Notes under the pieces: generated by a model
Seen by the model: only the letters and a program-made list of their open reading frames with translations
What the model was told of the DNA's origin: nothing
Databases searched by the model: none
In this document: one piece after another, positions 44,346 to 53,900 of the stretch
How the letters are laid out: the number at the start of each line of letters is the position of its first letter
Numbering within the stretch: position 1 is the stretch's first letter
Program-made: the position numbers and the translations under genes
DNA from: Desulfovibrio desulfuricans
GTDB taxonomy: Bacteria; Desulfobacterota; Desulfovibrionia; Desulfovibrionales; Desulfovibrionaceae
Length of the DNA stretch: 64,000 nucleotides
Assembly: GCF_004801255.1 (NCBI RefSeq)
Contig: NZ_CP036295.1
Span: 619,001 to 683,000 of the forward strand
Direction of reading: 5' to 3'

Positions 44346-45467
44346 TTACTTGGGCTGCAAAACAAAGTTGCCGGTGGCGTCGACCTTGTAGGTGCGGTAA
44401 AATTCACCCACGCGGTCGCCCTTGGCGTTAAAGCCAAGGTTGCCCGAAAGGCCGGGCATGCCCTTGAGCTCCTTGAGCCAGGCAGACATGGCCTTGGGCG
44501 TGTCCTTGCCAGCTTCAAGCGCGCCTTCGATTACCTTGAAGGCGTCGCCAGCCAGCACGGCCCACACGGAGACAGGCACGGTATTGTACTTGGCCTTGAA
44601 GGCCTTGAGGAATTCCTTGGCTTCGGGCGTGTCCATGTCCTGGGGCAGCGGCGGGCTGATAAAGAAGTAGCCCGTGGCGGCCTCTGTTCCTGCGATCTTT
44701 ACCAGATCCTGATGGTTGGCTGCGTCGCCGCCCATCATGGGAACATTCCAGCCCATTTCTCTTTTCTGCCGCAACAGCATGCCGGTTTCAGGATAGTAAC
44801 CGGTAAAGAACACGAGGTCGGGGCTGGCAACCTTGAGCTTGGTCAGAATGGCGGTGTAGTCGCGCTCTCCGGGGGTAAGAGCATCGTAAAACACCACCTT
44901 TACACCGGCCTTTTCCAGCACGGCCTTGGTTTCTTCAGCAAGTCCCTTGGCGTACGACGAGTTGTCGTGCAACAGGGCCACGGCCTTGTAGCCGCCCTTT
45001 TGGATGGCTTCGGCGGCAGATTTGCCCTGAGCGTCGTCGCGCGGGCAGGTGCGGAAAAAGAGCTGCAGGCCTTTTTCCGTCAGGCGTACGCTGGTGGAGC
45101 CGGTACCGATCTGCACCAGTTCCGCCTCGTCCAGGATGCTCTGGCTGGCCTCGGTCACGGCAGAGCCGTAGGTGCCGATAACAGCCACCACACCGGCTGA
45201 AGCAAGCTTTTGCGCGGCCAGAGCGGCAGTGCGCGGGTCGCCGGCGTCGTCTTCGACCACCAGTTCGATCTTGCGGCCCTTGACGCCGCCCTTGGCATTC
45301 ACATCGTCAACCAGCAGGGTGACGATATTTTTCATGTCCAGACCTTCGGACGCCCATTTGCCCGTAAGCGGACACATAAGGCCAACCTTGATGTCACCAG
45401 CCAGCGCCGCAACCGGCACAAGCAGGGTAAGGGCCAAAGCCCCAAGCCAACGACCAAGTGCTTTCAT
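44346..45467 (-). CDS. livK: Branched-chain amino acid binding protein LivK/LivJ
   Basis: A 373-residue periplasmic binding protein of the leucine-binding class. A signal peptide (MKALGRWLGALALTLLVPVAALA) precedes mature GDIKVGLMCPLTGKWASEGLD. Ligand-contact segments are AVIGTYGSAVTEASQ and VFFTGYYPETGMLLRQ, and the two-lobed family 6 fold is complete. It is the first gene of the operon. Related proteins also bind other amino acids or amides, so leucine, isoleucine and valine are the likely but unproven ligands. Confidence 0.92.
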   Translation of the reverse strand: MKALGRWLGALALTLLVPVAALAGDIKVGLMCPLTGKWASEGLDMKNIVTLLVDDVNAKGGVKGRKIELVVEDDAGDPRTAALAAQKLASAGVVAVIGTYGSAVTEASQSILDEAELVQIGTGSTSVRLTEKGLQLFFRTCPRDDAQGKSAAEAIQKGGYKAVALLHDNSSYAKGLAEETKAVLEKAGVKVVFYDALTPGERDYTAILTKLKVASPDLVFFTGYYPETGMLLRQKREMGWNVPMMGGDAANHQDLVKIAGTEAATGYFFISPPLPQDMDTPEAKEFLKAFKAKYNTVPVSVWAVLAGDAFKVIEGALEAGKDTPKAMSAWLKELKGMPGLSGNLGFNAKGDRVGEFYRTYKVDATGNFVLQPK

Positions 45468-46170
45468 GAACTACCCCCGTCAGGTATGCAAATATTGTGA
45501 GCAACGAACAAGCGTACCCTAAAAATGCAAAAAGAAAAAGCCCCCAGTGCGGCAGGGCCTTGCATTGCCGCCAGTTGGCGCGTGGCCTGCGCTGCCCGCC
45601 GCCAGCGCCCGGCCGTAGCGCCCTCACGGGGTCTTGCCCTCGCAACGGCAGAGCCTGAGATGTATAAAACAGGCCGTGGCGACCATCGCCTTGCAGGTCC
45701 AGTGCGCGCGGCGGTGTATGTTGAGCGCACAGTATTTTGCAGTGTCGGGTTTCAGATTTAAAATTGACATTTGTAATATTATGTTCGCAGGGCCGTTGTC
45801 GATTTGTCAAATGCGTCTACCATAATTGAGGGGGATGTGTTTCGCAGATAAAAACCGGCGCAAATCTGGCGACTGTGCTGAAAACAAAAGAGTTTCCGGC
45901 TCGACAGCTGAAAAATTATGGGGTACGATAAAATCGTAAAAGCAGGGAAGGCCTTTGTTTACTCTAATGTTTCCCTGCGTTGCGGTTTTTGCGGTCAGAG
46001 TTTCGGCTGTTTCAGTTCCTCTCTGCGCCCCTTGTGCCGTAACCCTTTCCGCATACATAGCCGCAAATTTACCCGCCGCAGCATCTGCTGGCGGCAGGGC
46101 GGCGGTTGCGTCCTTCCACATATCCCGCAGCTTTCGCCGTCGCGCTTTACCTGTGCGCCAAGGAGGCCGT
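45468..46170. other. Divergent intergenic region, livK / glucan operon
   Basis: This 703-base gap should hold the promoters of both operons. On the minus strand near 45540-45565 a GCCC/GGGC stem followed by TTTTTCTTTTT lies about 70 bases before the livK ATG, a possible attenuator in a long leader. On the plus strand GCAGGGAA (45942-45949) pairs with TTCCCTGC (45971-45978), followed by a GTTTTTG tract, a possible leader hairpin of the glucan operon. The frame of the debranching enzyme stays open back to 45955, but the RBS at 46164 supports the later start. I recognised no known riboswitch. Confidence 0.4.
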
Positions 46171-48351
46171 ATGCGGTTTAGCTTCGACAAGGCAGCTTGC
46201 CAGAACACGCGCAGGGCGTTGCACCGGGAGTGGCTGCTTGCCAACAGGCAGGGCGACTGCTCGTGCAGCAGCATCCTGTGCTGCAATACACGCAAATATC
46301 ATGGTCTGCTGGCGGTCAATACGCAGCACGGTCGGCACATATTGCTCTCAACCCTTGAAGAATCGGTGTGCGGCGGCGGCAGGGAATTTTTCTTTTCTAC
46401 CCGGCAGCACCCCGGCACGCTCTATCCCAACGGGCATGAATACCTTGAGGCCTTTCATCTGGATCAGTGGCCCCAGAGCGTGTACCGGGTGGGCGAGGTC
46501 AGCCTGGGCCGCGAGGTGCTGCTGTCGCGGACAACAGGCCGGGTGCTGCTGCGCTACGAGCTGCGCGGGCCAGCGGGCATGCCAGCTCTTACGCTGCGCC
46601 TCAGGCCGCTGCTGGCGTTCCGCAGCGTGCACGCCCTGACGCGGGCCAATGCCGCCCTGAGGCAAGACACGTCGGCCATGCCTGGGGGCTTTGGCATCCG
46701 CCCCTACGAAAGTTTACCGCCCCTGTATGTTCAGGCCTCCACCTGCGGCGTGCCCGCGCAGGATGCGGTCGATGCGGCCGCCATCCCCTTGGCAGGCCGC
46801 AAAACCCAACAAAGCGACCCTGCAGTCAGCTTTATCCCCGCGCCGGACTGGTGCCGCAATGTGGAGTATTTTGAAGAGCGCGAGCGCGGCTTTGACTACA
46901 GCGAAGACCTGTTTATGCCGGGCGTGCTTGAAATAACCCTGCCCCCCCTGCCGCAGGGCGGCTACGTGTACGTGGCTGCGGGCACGGAACCCTGCGCGGA
47001 AGACCTGTGCCAGCTGTGGGAGGCCGAGAGCCGCGCCCGCATTGCCGAGCACCACAAGGGGGGGGGGCTTATGGGCCAGTTGGCCCAGGCCGGCGGGCAG
47101 TTTTGCATCACAAGCCCTTCTGGCCGCCCTGCGGTGCTGGCCGGGTATCCCTGGTTTGGCTCCTGGGGGCGCGACACCCTTATCAGCCTGCCGGGGCTGA
47201 CGTTCCATGCCGGGCGGGCCGAGTTTGGGCTGAGCGTGCTGGCGGAGATGGGGCGGCACATCCGCAACGGTCTTATCCCAAACATGTTCAGCGAGTCGGG
47301 CGAGCACGCCTACAATTCGGTGGACGCTTCGCTGTGGTACGCCTTTGCCCTGCAACAGATGCTGGCTACGGTTCCCGACGGACTGACCTGGGCGCACAGC
47401 CACGCCTGGGAGGCGCTTAAAGCCATTATCAAAGGCTACAGGCGCGGGCCGGGCATGGGTATATTTGTGGATGCCGAAGGCCTGCTGCACGCTGGCGACG
47501 CCCACACCCAGCTCACCTGGATGGACGCGCAGGCGGGCGGCTCGCCGGTGACGCCCCGCCACGGCTGCCCGGTCGAGGTCAACGCCCTGTGGTACAACAC
47601 GCTGGCCTTTGCCGACAGCCTCGCCGCCGCCTTTCGCGAGCCGCCGCTCACCGGCGAGCGACAGCGGGGCGCGTTGCGCGACGCCTTTTTGCGCCGGTTC
47701 TGGACCAACGAGGACGGCGGGCATCTGGGCGACGTGTGGCGCGACGGCCAGCTCGACACCAGCGTGCGGCCCAACCAGATTTTTGCTGTTTCGTTGCCGC
47801 ATGCGGTACTGACTGACGAGTGCCACGCCCAGGTGGTGGAATGCGTGCGCAACCGGCTGCTTACCCCGTACGGGCTGCGCACCCTGGCTCCCGACGCCCC
47901 GGCCTACGTGGGCCGGTACGGCGGCAACGCCCAGAGCCGCGACGCGGCCTACCACCAGGGCACGGTCTGGCCGTGGCTGCTCGGCCACTATGCAGACGCC
48001 CTGCTGCAGACGGCCTGGGACATGAACGGGGCGGTGCAGGGACTGCTTGAGCTGGTTACCCCGCTGTTCTGCAAACATTTGTGCGAGGCGGGCATGGGCA
48101 GCATTTCTGAAGTCTTTGACGGCTCGCCCCCGTACGCGCCCGGCGGGTGCACGGCCCAGGCCTGGAGCGTGGGCGAATGCCTGCGCATGCTCAAAAAGCT
48201 GCAAAAAACCGCACCAGAAATTTACAGCCAGTGGGAGCGGCAGGTGGCGCATTGTCTGGCCTATCCCGCATCAGGAGACAAAACAGGCGTGTGCAGGGCC
48301 ATAATGACGCTGGAGCCGGTCACGGCTGACAGCGAGGAGCAGGTATTTTAA
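46171..48351 (+). CDS. Glycogen debranching enzyme (amylo-alpha-1,6-glucosidase, GH133 type)
   Basis: A 726-residue enzyme that hydrolyses alpha-1,6 branch points of glycogen. The N-terminal domain has CNTRKYHGLLAV (near residue 47), conserved in GDE_N domains. The catalytic (alpha/alpha)6 domain from about residue 310 holds AGYPWFGSWGRDTLISLPGL, GLIPNMFSESGEHAYNSVDASLWY, and VEVNALWYN. The end shows FDGSPPYAPGGCTAQAWSVGE with the general acid region. The ATG at 46171 follows AGGAGG by 4 bases. Its TAA overlaps the ATG of the next gene (TAATG), the first link of a four-gene operon. Confidence 0.9.
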   Translation: MRFSFDKAACQNTRRALHREWLLANRQGDCSCSSILCCNTRKYHGLLAVNTQHGRHILLSTLEESVCGGGREFFFSTRQHPGTLYPNGHEYLEAFHLDQWPQSVYRVGEVSLGREVLLSRTTGRVLLRYELRGPAGMPALTLRLRPLLAFRSVHALTRANAALRQDTSAMPGGFGIRPYESLPPLYVQASTCGVPAQDAVDAAAIPLAGRKTQQSDPAVSFIPAPDWCRNVEYFEERERGFDYSEDLFMPGVLEITLPPLPQGGYVYVAAGTEPCAEDLCQLWEAESRARIAEHHKGGGLMGQLAQAGGQFCITSPSGRPAVLAGYPWFGSWGRDTLISLPGLTFHAGRAEFGLSVLAEMGRHIRNGLIPNMFSESGEHAYNSVDASLWYAFALQQMLATVPDGLTWAHSHAWEALKAIIKGYRRGPGMGIFVDAEGLLHAGDAHTQLTWMDAQAGGSPVTPRHGCPVEVNALWYNTLAFADSLAAAFREPPLTGERQRGALRDAFLRRFWTNEDGGHLGDVWRDGQLDTSVRPNQIFAVSLPHAVLTDECHAQVVECVRNRLLTPYGLRTLAPDAPAYVGRYGGNAQSRDAAYHQGTVWPWLLGHYADALLQTAWDMNGAVQGLLELVTPLFCKHLCEAGMGSISEVFDGSPPYAPGGCTAQAWSVGECLRMLKKLQKTAPEIYSQWERQVAHCLAYPASGDKTGVCRAIMTLEPVTADSEEQVF

Positions 48352-49697
48352 TGCGAGTGCTCATGTTCGGCTGGGAATTTCCACCCCACATCAGCGGTGG
48401 GCTGGGCACGGCATGCTTTGGCATGACGCAGGCCCTGGCAAAAAAAGGTGCGGAAATCATCTTTGTGTTGCCTCATGTGGAGGGCGGCAGCGGGCAGAAC
48501 GGCTTTTTGCGCATGCGGGGGGCGTCAGGAACGCCCGTCAGCCCTCAGGTCGCGCAAAGCATGGCCCAGGCCGGGCACGAGCTGTGGACCAGAAGCATCC
48601 GCTGTCTGCAAGTGGAAAGCCCGCTGGTTCCCTATCTCACGCCCCAGAGTTACGCTCAGGCGCTGGAATGCCTGCGGCAGGGGACTGCCGGGGGAAGCCC
48701 TGCGGGGCCTGTATATCCCCAGCAGGCCGAGCCGCACGGCCGCGACGTAACCTATGAGCTGCAGGGCGGCTACGGGCCGGATCTCATGACCGAGGTGCGG
48801 CGGTATAGCCAGCTGGCAGCGGCCATAGCCGTGCAGGAGCGGTTTGACGTCATCCACGTGCACGACTGGATGACCTACCCGGCGGGCATGCTGGCCAGAG
48901 AACTGACCGGCAAGCCGCTGGTGGCGCACATCCACGCTACGGAGTACGACCGCAGCGGCTTGAACATCAACGAGCAGGTGGCGGGCATAGAACGCGCCGG
49001 GCTCAACGCAGCCGACGTGGTGGTGGCGGTCAGCCGCCTGACCCGCAAAACCGTGATAGACCGTTACGGCGTGCCCCCTGAAAAAGTCGTTGTGGTGCAC
49101 AATGCCGTGGCGCGGCACGAGGCCCAGCGTCACTACCTTGTACCCCCGCGCATCAGGCACGAAAAACGCGTGCTTTTTCTGGGCCGCGTGACGTTTCAGA
49201 AAGGGCCGGAATATTTCATGGAAGCGGCCCGTCTTGTGCTGCAAAAAATTCCCAACGCACGGTTTTTTATGGCGGGCAGCGGCGACATGCTGCCAGAGCT
49301 TATCCGCAGGGCGGGGCAGCTGCGCATAGGCAACCGGTTTCATTTCGCCGGTTTTTTGCGGGGCGAGGATGTGGACCGCATGTTTGCCCTCAGTGATCTT
49401 TACGTCATGCCGTCGGTCTCCGAGCCTTTTGGCATTACGCCGCTCGAAGCCATGCTCTATGACGTGCCGGTTTTGCTCTCGCGCCAGTCGGGCGTTTCGG
49501 AAGTGCTGGAGCACGCCCTCAAGGCGGATTTTTGGGACACCCGCGACATGGCCGACAAAATCTGCGCCGTGCTGCGCTACCCCTGCCTTGCCGCCGAGCT
49601 GGTAAAAAATTGCCGTGAAGAAATGAAATCCATTCGCTGGGAAAACGCCGCCGACCAACTGTTGACCATTTACCGGGATGTCCTTGGAGGTCGCTAA
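48351..49697 (+). CDS. Glycogen synthase-like GT4/GT5 glycosyltransferase
   Basis: A 448-residue GT-B enzyme. The opening MRVLMFGWEFPPHISGGLGT is the acceptor loop typical of starch and glycogen synthases and related GT4 enzymes. VIHVHDWMTYPAGMLA follows. The donor domain has VVHNAVARHEAQ, VLFLGRVTFQKGPEYFMEA and VSEPFGITPLEAMLYDVPVL with the E-x7-E pair near residue 360. It may elongate alpha-1,4-glucan from a nucleotide glucose or make a glucan primer. TAATG overlaps join it to the genes on both sides. It is separate from the GT3-type synthase encoded two genes later. Confidence 0.82.
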   Translation: MRVLMFGWEFPPHISGGLGTACFGMTQALAKKGAEIIFVLPHVEGGSGQNGFLRMRGASGTPVSPQVAQSMAQAGHELWTRSIRCLQVESPLVPYLTPQSYAQALECLRQGTAGGSPAGPVYPQQAEPHGRDVTYELQGGYGPDLMTEVRRYSQLAAAIAVQERFDVIHVHDWMTYPAGMLARELTGKPLVAHIHATEYDRSGLNINEQVAGIERAGLNAADVVVAVSRLTRKTVIDRYGVPPEKVVVVHNAVARHEAQRHYLVPPRIRHEKRVLFLGRVTFQKGPEYFMEAARLVLQKIPNARFFMAGSGDMLPELIRRAGQLRIGNRFHFAGFLRGEDVDRMFALSDLYVMPSVSEPFGITPLEAMLYDVPVLLSRQSGVSEVLEHALKADFWDTRDMADKICAVLRYPCLAAELVKNCREEMKSIRWENAADQLLTIYRDVLGGR

Positions 49698-50953
49698 TGC
49701 CTGCGCTATGCCTGTGCTTCAGTATCCACGAACCGTATCAGCTGCGCCGTTACACTGTTTTCGACATGGGGCAGAGTTCGGTTTACGAAGATGACGACCG
49801 CAACTGCGATGCCCTGCTGCGTGCCGCGCGCCTGTGCTATCTGCCCGCCTGCGACCTGCTGCTCAAACTTGCGCGCCGTTATGAAGGGGCGTTTGCCGTA
49901 TCACTGAGCATCTCTGGCACGGCGCTGGATCTTTTTGAGCAGTACACCCCTGAAGTGACGGAAAGCCTCTGCGCCCTGGCCGAAACCGGCTGCGTTGAAT
50001 TTGTCGCCGAAACCTCGGCGCATTCGCTGGCCTTTCTGTATTCCCGCGAAGAATTCGATCGGCAGGTCAAGGCCCAGTGCGCACGGCTCAAGGGGCTTTT
50101 TGGCAAAAAGCCCACGGCCTTCATGCACACCGAGTGCGTGTACAACAACGACCTTGCGGCGGCGCTGCAGCAGCTGGGCTTCAAGACCGCCCTGGCCGAG
50201 GGCGCGGATCATGTGCTTGGCTGGCGCAGCCCCAACTGGGTTTACCGCCCGGTTTCCGGCCCCAAGATGAACCTGCTGCTGCGCAATGCCGGGCTTTCGG
50301 ACGATCTGGGCCAGCGCTTCGGCGACAGGTCATGGAGCGGCTGGCCGCTTACGGCAGACAAGTTTGCCGCATGGGTGCACAGCCTGGCCGACAAGTCCGA
50401 CGTTATCAATATCTTTACCGACTTCCACATGTTTGGCCTGCGGCATGCGCGCGAATCGGGCATTTTTGATTTTATGGAGGCGCTGCCCGAGGCGCTGCTG
50501 GCCGACAACCGTTTTCGTTTTGCCACGCCATGCTCCATTGCGGGCAAGTGCGCACCGGCGGGCGATGTGGACGTGCCGCAGTTCATGTCGTGGGAGGATC
50601 ACGGGCACGACCTCACCTCGTGGCTTGGCAACGACATGCAAAAAGACGCCATCCATGCGCTTTACGGTCTTGCGGCCCGCGTGCGGGCCAGCGGCGACAA
50701 AATGCTGCTGCACGATTACGAGCGCCTGCAGACGGCCGACCACTTTCGCCATATGTCCACCAAGTGGTTTTCCGGCCCGCGCGCGGACAGGCCCAATCCC
50801 TTTGACAGTCCATATGACGCCTACATCACGTACATGAATGTGCTGGCCGACTTTGAGCTGCGCCTCGACGCAGCGGAGCTGTCCAGCAAGACCAGCAAAT
50901 CGCGCAGGGCAAGCCGAAGCCACGTCAGTTCCGGCACTGGGGCCTCAGCCTGA
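49697..50953 (+). CDS. Family 57 glycoside hydrolase
   Basis: A 418-residue GH57 enzyme (alpha-amylase, 4-alpha-glucanotransferase or branching enzyme family). It begins LCLCFSIHEPYQLRRY, the first conserved region with the His. FMHTECVYNND near residue 140 is the region holding the GH57 nucleophile Glu, and INIFTDFHMFGLRH near residue 240 holds the acid/base Asp. The Ser/Arg-rich tail (about 395-418) is not conserved. Starting on TAATG with the previous gene, it may act as the branching or transferase activity that no other gene in the operon supplies. That role is inference. Confidence 0.85.
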   Translation: MPALCLCFSIHEPYQLRRYTVFDMGQSSVYEDDDRNCDALLRAARLCYLPACDLLLKLARRYEGAFAVSLSISGTALDLFEQYTPEVTESLCALAETGCVEFVAETSAHSLAFLYSREEFDRQVKAQCARLKGLFGKKPTAFMHTECVYNNDLAAALQQLGFKTALAEGADHVLGWRSPNWVYRPVSGPKMNLLLRNAGLSDDLGQRFGDRSWSGWPLTADKFAAWVHSLADKSDVINIFTDFHMFGLRHARESGIFDFMEALPEALLADNRFRFATPCSIAGKCAPAGDVDVPQFMSWEDHGHDLTSWLGNDMQKDAIHALYGLAARVRASGDKMLLHDYERLQTADHFRHMSTKWFSGPRADRPNPFDSPYDAYITYMNVLADFELRLDAAELSSKTSKSRRASRSHVSSGTGASA

Positions 50954-50981
50954 GTATCCCGGCTCTTTGTAAGGAGAAAAC

Positions 50982-53900
50982 ATGAATTGTGAAAATTCCA
51001 CGGTCACGCTGTTTGAGGTGAGCTGGGAAGTCTGCAACAAGGTGGGCGGTATTTTTTCGGTGGTCAGCAGCAAGGCGCTGCAGGCCGTAGAGCAGTTTGG
51101 CGAGGATTACTTTCTCCTTGGCCCGGCCCTTGCTGAAAACCCCGGCTTTGAAGAAACAGACGAAAGTGTGTGGGATTCCCTCAGAATGGCCTTTGCCACC
51201 AGGGATCTCAAATGCCGCATGGGCCGCTGGGATATTCCTGGCCGGCCAAAGGTGATTCTGGTTGATTTTTCCAAGCGTTATTCGAGCAACCAGCTTTTGT
51301 ATGATCTGTGGAAGAGCTATGGGGTAGATTCCCTCTCCGGCGGCTGGGACTACATCGAACCGGTCATGTTTGCCACCGCCTGCGGCGCTGTCATCGAAGC
51401 CATACACGAAAGCCGCGTGGAGCCCATCGAAGGGCGCAGCGTGGCCCTGTTTCACGAGTGGATGTGCGGCGCGGGCCTGCTGTCGCTAAAAAAGCTTGCT
51501 CCCGGCGTGGGCACGGTCTTTACCACGCACGCCACCATGCTGGGGCGGGCCATGGCAGGGACCGGGCGCGACATTTATTCCAACCTGCGCAGCATAAACC
51601 CGGCCAACGAGGCCGCAGCCCTCAACATTACGGCCAAGTGGTCGCTTGAGGGGGCCAGTGCGCGCGAGGCCGACGTGTTTACCACGGTCAGCCCCATCAC
51701 GGGGGAGGAATCTTCCGTGCTGCTGGGCCGCCAGCCCGATGTCATCACTACCAACGGTCTGGATATGCGGCTGATACCCGACTATTCCGTAGATCGCTCC
51801 CGCCCGGCCGAGCACCGGGAGCGCATTGTCGAGGCCGCCAACCGTTTTCTGCGTTGCCAGCTGCCCGGCAACACGCGCATTTTCGCCATTTCTGGCCGCT
51901 ACGAAATGCACAACAAGGGCGTGGACATCTTTTTGGAAGCGCTGGCAAGGATGGAGCAAAGCCTGGCGGGCACCGACGCCTCCATTCTGGCGTTGTGCCT
52001 TGTAATGGGTGGGCACACGGGCGTCAACACGGCCGCTGTTTCCGGCGAGGCGGGCGCGGACGACAACGGTCTGCCCTTTATATGCACCCACTATGCCTGG
52101 AACGCGCCGCAAGACCCCATTATCAACGCCTGCCGCCGCCTCGGGCTCAACAACAGGGCGGAAAACAGGGTCAAGGTCATCTTTGTGCCCGCCATGCTCA
52201 ATGGCGAAGACGGCTTTTTGAACATGTCCTACGACGACGTCATATCGGCCTGCGACGTGGGCTGTTTTCCCTCATGGTACGAGCCGTGGGGCTACACCCC
52301 GCAGGAGAGCGCAGCCTGGGCCGTGCCCACGCTCACCACGGATCTTTCCGGCTTTGGCATGTGGGCGCGCGGGCAATTGCAGGAACAGGCGGGCATACAA
52401 AACGGCGTGTGCGTCATGCCCCGGCGCGGCATGAATTTTGAGCAGAGCGCCACGGTGCTGCACGAGCATCTGATCAGGGCGGCCACCTGCGCAGTGGACG
52501 ACCTGCCCAGGTGGCGGGCCGAAGCACGCTCCCTGGCCGAAAAAACATCCTGGCAGTTCTTTTTTGAAAATTACATGACGGCCTTTGCCATGGCGCTCAA
52601 AAAAGCCGCCAGCAGGGTAAATTGCGACGCCGGGCACGCTGCGCTGGCCCGCGTGCTCACCACCTCGTGCTCGGCCACGCCGTTTTTGCGGCCCATCATG
52701 GCCGTGGCCGAAGTTCCTGAAGCGCTGGGCAGGCTGCGCGATATTGCCCGCAACGTGTGGTGGTGCTGGCACGACAAGGCCAAGGCCCTGTTTATGGCGC
52801 TGAGCCCGTCGCAGTGGGAGAACTGGCGCAACCCCCTAAAAATTTTGGAGCAGGCCTCGCCCGAACGCTTCAAAGACCTGCAGGAAAACGAGGATTACAT
52901 GAGCCTGTACCATGAGGTGGTCGCCAAGTTCGACGCCTACATGGCCGAGCCCCTCCGCTCGTTAAGCACCGACGTCACCCCGGATGCGCCCATTGCCTAT
53001 TTTTCGACAGAATACGGCTTGAGTGAATCCATACCCATCTATTCAGGCGGCTTGGGCGTACTTTCGGGCGACCACCTCAAGTCGGCCTCCGACATGGCCA
53101 TCCCCCTGGTGGGCGTGGGGCTTTTGTACAAAAACGGCTATTTCAGGCAGGACATCGACGCCGACGGGCGGCAGGTGGCGCAATATCCCGTAAACAATTT
53201 TGGTCTGCTGCCCATCTCAATGGTGTACGACGCCGACAAACAACCCGTGTTCGTGCAGCTTGAACTGCCGGGCCGCCTGCTGTTTGCCCGGGTGTGGAAG
53301 CTCTGCGTGGGGCGCATCACGCTGTATCTTATGGATACGGACACCCGCCGCAATACCGACGAAGACCGGCGCATCACCGACAAACTTTACGAGGCCAACC
53401 GCGAGGTGCGGTTGCTGCAGGAGATGCTGCTGGGCATGGGCGGCATGCGTCTGCTGCGCACGCTGCGCATAACGCCCAGCGTTTTTCACATGAACGAAGG
53501 GCACTCGGCCTTTATGGCCATGGAGCGCCTGCAGGAATGCCTGAGCATGGGCATGAACTATGCCGAGGCCACGGTGCGCGTGCGCTCCAACACGGTCTTT
53601 ACCACCCACACGCCCGTGCCTGCCGGCAACGAATCGTTTTCGCTGGAGCTCATGGATCGCTATTTTGGCGGTATTGCGGCCAACCTGGGCATATCGTGGC
53701 AGCAGTTTGTGCAGCTTGGGCAAATTGAGGGCGGCAACAGCAACGCCTTTGAAATGACTGTGCTGGCGTTGCGGCATTCGTGCTGGGCAAACGGCGTCAG
53801 CCGCCTGCACGGCGTGGTGTCGCGGCATATGTGGAACAACCTGTGGAAGAGCCTGCCCGTGGCTGAGACCCCCATCGGCCACGTGACCAACGGCATCCAT

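Noticed and set aside
45540-45720. Known riboswitch class in the livK leader
   Set aside because: Some stems can be drawn, but no conserved core of the glycine, SAM or lysine classes was found.
45807-46295. 162-residue minus-strand frame upstream of the debranching gene
   Set aside because: It overlaps the secure start of the debranching enzyme and has no family match.
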